Source of the DNA: Mycobacterium sp. MYCO198283
Lineage (GTDB): Bacteria; Actinomycetota; Actinomycetes; Mycobacteriales; Mycobacteriaceae
NCBI RefSeq assembly: GCF_021213805.1
Contig: NZ_JAJQJI010000005.1
Coordinates: forward strand, 186,001 to 250,000
Length of the DNA stretch: 64,000 nt
Reading direction: 5' to 3'
Part shown: one piece after another, positions 9,677 through 17,300 of the stretch
Layout of the letters: every line of letters starts with the position of its first letter
Numbering within the stretch: the first letter of the stretch is position 1
Notes under the pieces: model-generated
What the model was told of the DNA's origin: nothing
Seen by the model: the letters and a program-made list of their open reading frames with translations, nothing else
The model's database searches: none
Made by a program: the position numbers and the translations under genes

Positions 9677-11341
9677 GTGACGATCGCCGGCCCGCCGCCA
9701 GATGACGCGGCCACCCGCAAGTCGCGGGGCGCGTTCTTCACGCCGCCGCTGCTGGCGCAGTTCGTCGCCCGCTGGGCGGTCCGCTCCCCCGGGGATGCGG
9801 TGCTGGAGCCGTCCTGCGGGGACGCCGCGTTCCTGGCGGCGGCCGCCGCCCGGCTCGACGCCCTGGGCGCACCGGCCGACGCCGTGCTGCACGGCATCGA
9901 GATCCACCCGCCCAGCGCCGCCGCCGCCCGGCAGCGGGTGGCGGCGGCCGGCCGGACCGCGGCGGTCGAGGTGGCCGACTTCTTCGGCGTGCCCAGCGAG
10001 CGCCGGTTCGACGCCGTGCTCGGCAACCCGCCCTACGTGCGCTACCAGGACCACGCCGGCGCCGCCCGCGCCGCGAGCCGGGCGGCCGCCCTGCGGGCCG
10101 GGGTGGGGCTGACGGCGCTGGCGTCGACGTGGGCGGCGGCCACCGTGCACGCCGCGGAGTTCCTGCGGCCCGGCGGCCGGCTCGGGCTGGTGCTGCCCGC
10201 CGAGTTGCTCACCGTCAACTACGCCGCCGACGTCCGGCGCTACCTGATGCGGCGCTTCGGCCGGGTGCGGCTGGTGATGTTCACCGAGCGCGTGTTCCCC
10301 GGCGTGCTCGAAGAGGTGGTGCTGCTGCTCGCCGACGACGCGCTGGCGGCCGGCGGCACCGATCATGCGGAGCTGCACCAGGTCTCGTCGGTCGCGGAGC
10401 TGCACGAGGAGCTGTCGAGTCACCGGTGGTGGCCGGACGACAGCGGCGCCAAGTGGACGCCGGCGCTGGTGCCGTCGGATGCGCTGGCCTCCTACACCGC
10501 CGCGGTGGCCGGGCCGTCGTTCGTCACGCTGCACGAGTGGGGGGAGACCACGCTGGGCGCGGTGACCGGGCGCAACGGCTTCTTCGCGCTCTCCCCCGCC
10601 CGCGCCGCTGAGCTGCGGCTGCGGGCCGACGAGACGCTGCGGCTGTCGCCGCCGGGCAGCCGCCACCTGCGGGGGCTGTCCATGACGACGGCCGGCTGGC
10701 GAGCGCTGGGCGACGCCGGCTCGGCGACGCTGCTCTTCCGGCCGGGCGCCGACATTCGCGCCATGTCCGTGGGCGCCCGCCGCTACATCGCCCACGGCGT
10801 GGCCGCCGGGGTGGACCGCGCCTACAAGTGCCGGGTCCGGAACCCGTGGTGGCAGGTGCCCGTCGGCCCGCCCGCCGACCTGCTGCTGACCTACATGAAC
10901 GCCGACACCCCGCGGCTCACCACGAACGCCGCGGCCGCCGTGCACCTGAACAGCGTGCACGGCGTGTACCTGCGGGCCGCGCACGCCGCCTGGGGGCGGG
11001 CCCTGCTGCCGGTGGCGAGCCTCAACTCGGTGACGCTGCTCGGCGCCGAGCTCGTCGGGCGGGCCTACGGCGGCGGCCTGCTCAAGCTCGAGCCGCGCGA
11101 GGCCGACCTGCTGCCGGTGCCCGCCCCCGCGGTGGTCGCCGGCGCCGCCGCGGCGTTGCGCCGGGTGACGCCCACGGTGCGGCGGGCGCTCCACGCCGGC
11201 GAGCTGCTGACGGCGGTGCGGGCCGTCGACAAGATCGTGCTCGGCGAGGTGAGCGATGCGGCGCGCGACGACATCGTCGCCGCGCGGGCGCTGCTGGCGG
11301 CGCGGCGGGCGGCGCGCGGATCGCGGCCGCGGGAGCCGTAA
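9677..11341 (+). CDS. N6-adenine DNA methyltransferase, TaqI/Eco57I-like gamma type
   Basis: 554 residues. The N-terminal RGAFFTPPLLAQFVARW segment followed by VLEPSCGDAAFL (AdoMet motif I) and GNPPYVRY (catalytic motif IV, NPPY) is the order seen in M.TaqI-type gamma methyltransferases that make N6-methyladenine. The remaining ~350 residues would hold the target-recognition region. The GTG start at 9677 has no ribosome site; a TACAAC hexamer 6 nt upstream suggests a leaderless message. The stop TAA shares one base with the ATG of the next gene (TAATG), so the two are translationally coupled. Base composition matches the surrounding chromosome, so any transfer came from a similar high-GC donor or is old. 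The DNA target cannot be read from the sequence. Confidence 0.85.
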   Translation: MTIAGPPPDDAATRKSRGAFFTPPLLAQFVARWAVRSPGDAVLEPSCGDAAFLAAAAARLDALGAPADAVLHGIEIHPPSAAAARQRVAAAGRTAAVEVADFFGVPSERRFDAVLGNPPYVRYQDHAGAARAASRAAALRAGVGLTALASTWAAATVHAAEFLRPGGRLGLVLPAELLTVNYAADVRRYLMRRFGRVRLVMFTERVFPGVLEEVVLLLADDALAAGGTDHAELHQVSSVAELHEELSSHRWWPDDSGAKWTPALVPSDALASYTAAVAGPSFVTLHEWGETTLGAVTGRNGFFALSPARAAELRLRADETLRLSPPGSRHLRGLSMTTAGWRALGDAGSATLLFRPGADIRAMSVGARRYIAHGVAAGVDRAYKCRVRNPWWQVPVGPPADLLLTYMNADTPRLTTNAAAAVHLNSVHGVYLRAAHAAWGRALLPVASLNSVTLLGAELVGRAYGGGLLKLEPREADLLPVPAPAVVAGAAAALRRVTPTVRRALHAGELLTAVRAVDKIVLGEVSDAARDDIVAARALLAARRAARGSRPREP

Positions 11342-12204
11342 TGGCCGTTCGCGATGCGTTCTCGCCGTTCGACCCGCTGCTACGTGGCCCGCTCACCGAT
11401 CCGTGGGCGCACGCCCGCGGCGAGCGGCCGCGGTACCGCCCGGACTACGCGCTGCTGGGGCAGCTGCTGACCGTGCCCGTCACCGCCAACGCCGTGTCGG
11501 AGAGCGGCAGCTTCGCCGGCGGCGTCGACGCGTGGGTGGCCCAGGAGCTGCGACGGGCCGGGTTCGGCGCCGACGAGGTGTGGCCGCGGTCGGCGCGGCC
11601 GCGGGTGCTGCCGCGCGACATCGCCGTCCTGCTCGACAAGGTGCCCGCCGCGCTACGGTCCGAACTGCTGGCGCGGCTGCCGAACCTGGCTGCGGTGGCG
11701 CCGGTGTCGGCCCGGGTGCTGGGCCGGGCCTACGAGAAGCAGGTCGACGTGCTGATCTCGCGGTGGGACCGCGGACCCGAGGTGCTGATTTCCACCAAGG
11801 CGCAGCTGTCGAGTTTCGGCAAGAACCTGCCGAACCGCTTCGAGGAGTCCTACGGCGACGCCGCCAATTTGCGGGGCCGCTATCCGCTGGCGGCCATCGG
11901 CTTCTTCTTCGTCCAGCGCGCCACCATCCTCGACACCGAACCCGACGCCTTCGAGCGCAGCGTCGACATGATCCACAAGCTGCGCCGCAGCGGAAGCGTC
12001 GACGGCTACACCGCGACCGCGCTGCTGCTCGTCGACTGGGAGGAGGACGGCTTCGTCTCCGCCCGCCCCGATCTGGTGCCCGAGGAGGTGCGGCCCGACC
12101 GCTTCTTCACCGAGATCGTCGACCACGTCCTGGCGGTGACGCCCGTGACCTACCACGTCCGGGTGCGCGAACTGCGCCAGCGGCGGGTGATCGCCGTCCA
12201 ATGA
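11341..12204 (+). CDS. Putative type II restriction endonuclease partner
   Basis: 287 residues, starting at the ATG that overlaps the methyltransferase stop by one base. The frame is open further upstream, but that part lies inside the methyltransferase gene. Residues around KQVDVLISRW ... EVLISTKAQLSSF look like a PD-(D/E)XK nuclease core: an Asp in the first strand, then a Ser-Thr-Lys in place of the usual D/E-x-K. NLPNRFEESYGDAANLRGRYPL follows. I recall similar proteins beside NPPY methyltransferases in other actinobacteria, but no specific named enzyme can be assigned with confidence. Coupling to the methyltransferase, small size and lack of a membrane segment or signal peptide support a restriction-modification pair. 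Alternative: an accessory protein of unknown function. Confidence 0.65.
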   Translation: MAVRDAFSPFDPLLRGPLTDPWAHARGERPRYRPDYALLGQLLTVPVTANAVSESGSFAGGVDAWVAQELRRAGFGADEVWPRSARPRVLPRDIAVLLDKVPAALRSELLARLPNLAAVAPVSARVLGRAYEKQVDVLISRWDRGPEVLISTKAQLSSFGKNLPNRFEESYGDAANLRGRYPLAAIGFFFVQRATILDTEPDAFERSVDMIHKLRRSGSVDGYTATALLLVDWEEDGFVSARPDLVPEEVRPDRFFTEIVDHVLAVTPVTYHVRVRELRQRRVIAVQ

Positions 12205-12280
12205 CAGCGCGCGAGCGGGCGCGGACTGCCCGGCGCGCGCGGCGTGTCGCCGGACGAACACGCACGCTCGCGCACACAGG
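12205..12280 (-). repeat. Right copy of the hairpin element, inverted relative to 9541-9613
   Basis: The reverse complement reads CCTGTGTGCGCGAGCGTGCG at its start, almost the same as the left copy. The arms 12210-12221 and 12261-12272 pair at 11 of 12 positions. It fills the whole gap between the convergent endonuclease and accD4 genes and may serve as a two-way terminator as well as marking the module edge. Confidence 0.75.
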
Positions 12281-12283
12281 CCG

Positions 12284-13855
12284 CTACAGCGGGGTGAGGC
12301 CGTGCTTGCGCTGGACGCGGGTGATCTGCTTGTCGCGCAGCAGCCGCAGGGACTTGCGCAGCAGCAGCCGCGTCTCGTGCGGCTCGATGACACCGTCGAT
12401 GTAACCGCGCTCGGCGGCGATCCACGGCACCGCGAGGTTGGCGTTGTAGCCCTCGATGAAGTCGGCGCGGATCTTCTGCACCTCGGGCGCCGTCGGATCC
12501 GGGAACCGCTTCACCAGCAGCTGCGCCGCGCCCTCGGCGCCGATCACCGCGATGCGGGCGGTCGGCCAGGCGAAGTTCAGGTCGGCCGAGAGCTGCTTGG
12601 ACCCCATCACCGCGTATCCGCCGCCGTAGGCCTTGCGCACGATGATGGTGACCTTCGGGACGTCGGCTTCCACGACGGCGTTGAAGAACCGGCCGCCGCG
12701 CTTGATGATGCCGCCCGTCTCCTCCTCGACGCCGGGCATGGCGCCGGGCGTGTCGACGACGAACACCAGCGGGAGGTTGAACGAGTCGCAGAACCGGATG
12801 AAGCCGGCCGCCTTGTCGGACGCCTCGTGGCCCACCGCGCCGGACATGTGCATCGGCTGGTTCGCGATCACCCCGACCGGGCGGCCGTCGACGCGCGCGA
12901 ACGCGGTGATCATCGACGGACTGCGCTGGTCGGCGATCTCGAAGACATCGCCGTCGTCGAAGATCCGCAGCAGGATCTCGTGCATGTCGTAGGCCTGGTT
13001 GTCGTTGTCCGGCACGATCGTGTCGAGCTCGTAGTCGTGCGGCGTGTACTCCGGCTCCAGGCCCGGGTTGACGATCGGCGGGTCGTCGAAGGTGTTGCTG
13101 GGCAGGAAGCTCAGGTAGTCGCGCACGTACTGGTACGCGGCGGCCTCGCTCTCCACCACCTTGTGGATGTTGCCGCGCTGCGCCTGGACGTCCGCGCCGC
13201 CGAGCTCGTCGAAGGTGACGTCCTCGCCGGTGACGTCCTTGATGACGTCCGGGCCGGTGATGAACATGTAGCCCTGGTCGCGGACGGCGACGATGAGGTC
13301 GGTCTGGATGGGCGAATACACGGCACCGCCGGCGCACTTGCCGAAGATCAGCGAGATCTCCGGCACCAGGCCGCGCAGCATCTCGTGGCGCCGGCCCAGC
13401 TCGGCGTACCAGGCGAGGGAGGTCGCAGTGTCCTGGATGCGGGCGCCCGCCGAGTCGTTGATCCCGATGATCGGGCAGCCGATCATGGCCACCCACTCCA
13501 TCAGCTTGGCGACCTTGCGGCCGAACATCTCGCCGACCGAGCCCTGGAACACCGTCTGATCGTGGGAGAACACCGCGACGGGCCGGCCGTCGATGGTGCC
13601 GCGGCCGGTGACGACGCCGTCGCCGTAGAAGGCGTTCGGATCTCCGGGGGTGCGGGCCAGCGCGCCGATCTCCACGAAGCTGCCCGGGTCGAGCAGTGCG
13701 TTGATGCGGGCGCGGGCGCTCGGGATGCCCTTGCGGTCCCGCCGGGCTTTCGCCTTCTCGTCACCGGGGTCGCTCGCCAGCGCCAGTTTCTCGCGCAGCT
13801 CCGCGAGCTTCTCGGCGGTGGTGTGCGTGCGGCTGGTCGACAGCGTCTCAGTCAC
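12284..13855 (-). CDS. accD4: Acyl-CoA carboxylase carboxyltransferase (beta) subunit AccD4
   Basis: 523 residues. With AccA3, AccD5 and AccE5, AccD4 forms the long-chain acyl-CoA carboxylase that makes the carboxylated alpha-branch substrate for Pks13 (family knowledge). Carboxyltransferase features include [13 protein letters not shown] at the N terminus, [36 protein letters not shown] in the N-terminal half and [25 protein letters not shown] in the C-terminal half. The GTG at 13855 is chosen because it gives the family N terminus and because the preceding small frame ends within it (GTGACTGA). It is downstream of pks13 in the same direction, as in other mycobacteria, so it is probably in the fadD32-pks13-accD4 operon. 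Confidence 0.95.
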   Translation of the reverse strand: MTETLSTSRTHTTAEKLAELREKLALASDPGDEKAKARRDRKGIPSARARINALLDPGSFVEIGALARTPGDPNAFYGDGVVTGRGTIDGRPVAVFSHDQTVFQGSVGEMFGRKVAKLMEWVAMIGCPIIGINDSAGARIQDTATSLAWYAELGRRHEMLRGLVPEISLIFGKCAGGAVYSPIQTDLIVAVRDQGYMFITGPDVIKDVTGEDVTFDELGGADVQAQRGNIHKVVESEAAAYQYVRDYLSFLPSNTFDDPPIVNPGLEPEYTPHDYELDTIVPDNDNQAYDMHEILLRIFDDGDVFEIADQRSPSMITAFARVDGRPVGVIANQPMHMSGAVGHEASDKAAGFIRFCDSFNLPLVFVVDTPGAMPGVEEETGGIIKRGGRFFNAVVEADVPKVTIIVRKAYGGGYAVMGSKQLSADLNFAWPTARIAVIGAEGAAQLLVKRFPDPTAPEVQKIRADFIEGYNANLAVPWIAAERGYIDGVIEPHETRLLLRKSLRLLRDKQITRVQRKHGLTPL

Positions 13856-14264
13856 GACTTCGGATTCTAGAGCAGGCCCTGGTCGCGGCTCGAACCACGA
13901 CGGTTGTTCGCCGGGCCTGCAGGATCTGCGGGCCCAGCACCATCGCTTCGTGTTCTCTGCTCGCATCCGTGACGCGGTAGGAGACCTCGACTTGCTGCGA
14001 CCGGCCGGCGAACCCGACGGGGACGGTCTTGGGAGTGATCGACGCGACCTGCTCACGCCGGATTTCGGCCCGACGTCCGTTGGCTGACCGCACGGTCAAC
14101 GCCGACGGCGAAATACGCGGCAGCGGAGTCAGCACTATCGCGCCGTAAAGCGCCAACGGCGCCGCAGCGAGCAGGACGACGCCGACCCACCACAGCCAGG
14201 CTGACGCCGGCAGCGAAAAGCGTGCGCTGGCTGAGCAGGATGATCCCCCACGTTGTCGCCGCAA
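13848..14264 (-). CDS. Small hypothetical membrane protein between pks13 and accD4
   Basis: 138 codons if it starts at TTG 14264, which has AAGGA six bases upstream (14271-14275). One strong hydrophobic segment (residues ~22-45, rich in Ala, Leu, Trp) precedes a ~90-residue soluble part beginning [14 protein letters not shown], which looks like a small beta-rich, possibly PH-like, domain; this last point is a guess. The stop TGA overlaps the GTG of accD4 by 8 nt, the pattern of translational coupling. I do not recognise a family. Evidence for a real gene: it fills the pks13-accD4 gap, sits in the same direction, and has a coherent membrane-protein composition. Against: rare start codon and no recalled orthologue. 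Confidence 0.55.
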   Translation of the reverse strand: MRRQRGGSSCSASARFSLPASAWLWWVGVVLLAAAPLALYGAIVLTPLPRISPSALTVRSANGRRAEIRREQVASITPKTVPVGFAGRSQQVEVSYRVTDASREHEAMVLGPQILQARRTTVVVRAATRACSRIRSRD

Positions 14265-14312
14265 CTGGAGTCCTTCAGGGCTCCTGAACGCAACGTCGCG
14301 CCTTCCGGCGGG

Positions 14313-17300
14313 TCACACCTTCTGCTGGGCTTCGACTTTCGCAAGGGCCTGGCTCAAATGCGCGCCGACCTTGGCGATGTAGGGCTCGTCGATCGCCTGG
14401 ATGTGCTCACCGCCGATGGGCACCACCTCCAGGTCGGTGACGTATTCACCCCAGCCGCCGTCGGGTCTGCGGGTGGCGTAGGCGGGCTCGAAGGTGATCG
14501 CGTCGTCGTGGTACCGGTCGGCCAGGTACAGCGTCACGTGCCCGTCGTAGGGCTGGATGTCGGCGGTGTCGATGGCCCGCTGATCCAGGTACGACGTGCG
14601 CTGGTGCTCGATGATGCCGCCCGGGATCTGCACGCCGCTGCGCTTGACGGCCTCCAGCACGAACTGCACCTGCCCGGCGTCGTCGAGGTTCTCCAGCTCT
14701 TCGTACGGGATCTCCGGGATCTGCACGTTGAACGTCCGCTCGGCGAACTTCGCGTACCGGTTCCAGCGGGCGCGGGTGCCTTCCTTCGACTGGTCGATCG
14801 GCTCGCCGGGGCGGACCGCGTCGATCAGCCCGACGAACGCGACGTCGCGGCCGCGCTGCTTGAGCCCGATCGCGCACGCATAGGCCAGCGCACCGCCCAG
14901 GCTCCAGCCGGCGAGCACGAACGGCCCCTCCGGCTGCAGCTCCAGCAGCTTGGGCACGTATTGCGCGGCCCGCTCCTCGATGGTGCCCTCGACGCGCTCC
15001 AGCCCGTACATCGGCGTGTCGGGGGGCAGCCGGCGCAGCAGCGGCTCGTAGACCACGGTGGACCCGCCGGCGGCGTGGAACACGAACACCGGCACCTTCG
15101 TCGAACCCGATTCGCGCGCCCGCAGCGTGCGGACGAAACCGTCGAGCTCGCCGGCCTCCAGGAACTGCCGGACGGTGTCGGCCAGCTCCTCGATGGTGTT
15201 CGCCTTCTTCACGTCGTCGGCGGTGATGGTGCCCTCGGTGCGCTCCGAGAGCCGCTGCGCCATCTTCTGCGCGGCGTCGTCGTCGACCTTCGGCAGCGGG
15301 TTGAAGATGCCGCCCGGCGACTTCCCGGTGACGATCGCCCAGGTGGCGAACGTCACGCGCTCCGCGGCGTCGCGCGGCGGGACGTCCGCGCTCAGCGCGT
15401 CGGCGACCGCCTGCTGGTTGAGCACCTGCGCGGCACCGGCGAGGTCGGGCTTGCCAGGACCCGACGGATCGGCCGGCGGCGCCGGGATCTCCGGGCCGGC
15501 CGGGTTCGACGGCGGCGCCGGGATGCCGGGACCCGACGGATCGGTCGGCGGCGGCGGTAGATCGGGGCCGGCGGCCGCGATTTCCTGCTGCGGCGCGGGC
15601 GCGTCGTCGGACTGCGTGGACGGCTCGGCCTGCGGATCGGCCGCCGGCGCCGCCAGCGAGGCGGCGCTGGCACCGGAGAGCAGCCTGGCCTGCTCGGCCG
15701 CGATCTCCTCGGGCGTCAGCGTCTGCTGGTGCTCGTGCAGCTCCTGCACCTCGTCGCGGTGCTCGATCGCGTACTCGATGAGCTTCTCGACGTTGTACAG
15801 GTTGGCGTCGCGCACCGCGGTCAGCTGGATCGGCGGCAGGTCGAAGTCGTACTCCACGCGGTTCTTGATGCGCACCGCCATCAGCGAATCGAGGCCCAGC
15901 TCGATCAGCGGCACCTCCCACGGCAGGTCCTCGGGCTCATAACCCATGGCGCCGCCGACGATGGCGCCCAGCCGGTCGTGGATGGTCTCCCCGGAGTCCG
16001 GGGACCACTTCGCGAAGCCGGCCCCCAGATTGGCACCCTGGGTCAGGTTGTCCTGCAGGATCTCCGGCGCCTCGTCCTGCTGCTCGTCGGCCTGCGGCGC
16101 CGCCTCGGGCTGCGCGGCGGTCGCCAGCCCGGTCGCCGTCGCCGCGGGCAGCGCGGAGACCGCGCCGCCGCGGCTGACGATGGCGTCGTAGACGAGGGTG
16201 AACGATTCGTCGATGCGGGCGTGCACCTGCACGCTCGCGCCGCCGGGGTGACGCGTCAGCGTCGTGACCAGCCGGGCGCCGTCGGCGGGCACCGCACGCT
16301 GCTCCGACGCGGTCAGCTGCGCATCCGGAAGCACCTGCGCGGCAGCGGCTTTCACCAGGGCAGCCAGATCGGTTGCGGCGCGCGGCGCGTACTCCCACAC
16401 GTGCCGGCCGTCCGGGGTGGCGACGTGGCTGCCGGGCATGACGCCGGAGTTGTCGCCGGAGAACCGCACGTCGAGCCAGTGCGGTTTGCGGCGGAACCGC
16501 GTCGGCGGGATGTCCGCGTAGTCCAGCGCACCGGCCAGGCCCCGCGACCGCCGCGGGAACAGCGTGCGGATGTCGAGATCGTGGCCGTGGACGAACAGCT
16601 GCGCCATGGCCGTGGTCATCGAGTCGACCTCGTCCTGCTTGCGCGCCAGCGTCGGGATCAGCTGGCCGTCGTGCAGCCCCGCGGCCGCCGTCGTCAAACC
16701 GACCTGCATCAGCGCCACCGGGTTGGGCGCCAGCTCCAGGAACGTGGTGTGCCCGCCCTCGACGGCGTTGCGGATGCCGTGGGTGAAGTAGACGCTGTGC
16801 CGCAGCCCCTTCTTCCAGTAGTCGACGTCGTGGATGACCTCGCCCGGCCGGATGTAGGTGCCCTCGTGGACGGTGGAGAAGTAGCCGATCTGCAGCGGCC
16901 TGGGCTCGATGCCGACCAGTTCGGCGGCCAGCTCACCCAGCAGCGGATCCATCTGCGAGGTGTGGCTGGCGCCCTTGGTCTGGAACTTCCGCGCGAACTT
17001 CCCCTCCGACTCCGCCCGCGCGATGATCGCGTCGACCTGCTCGGGCGGGCCGCCGATGACCGTCTGCGTCGGGGCGGCGTACACGCACACCTCGAGGTCC
17101 TTGAAATCGGCGAACACCGACTCGATCTCCTCGGCCGAATACTCGACCAGCGCCATCAGCCGGATCCACTCGCCGAACAGCATCGCCTCGCCCTCACCCA
17201 TCAGGTGGCTGCGCGAGCAGATGGTGCGGGTGGCGTCCTCCAACGACAGCCCGCCGGCGAAGTAGGCCGCGGCCGCCTCGCCCAGCGACTGGCCGATGAC

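Noticed and set aside
9541..12280. Transposon or prophage carrying the methyltransferase module
   Set aside because: No transposase, integrase, target duplication or tRNA attachment site is visible; only the hairpin pair supports mobility.
14135..14344. A 69-codon frame upstream of accD4 on the minus strand
   Set aside because: It overlaps the better-supported 138-codon frame and runs into the end of pks13 with no conserved feature.
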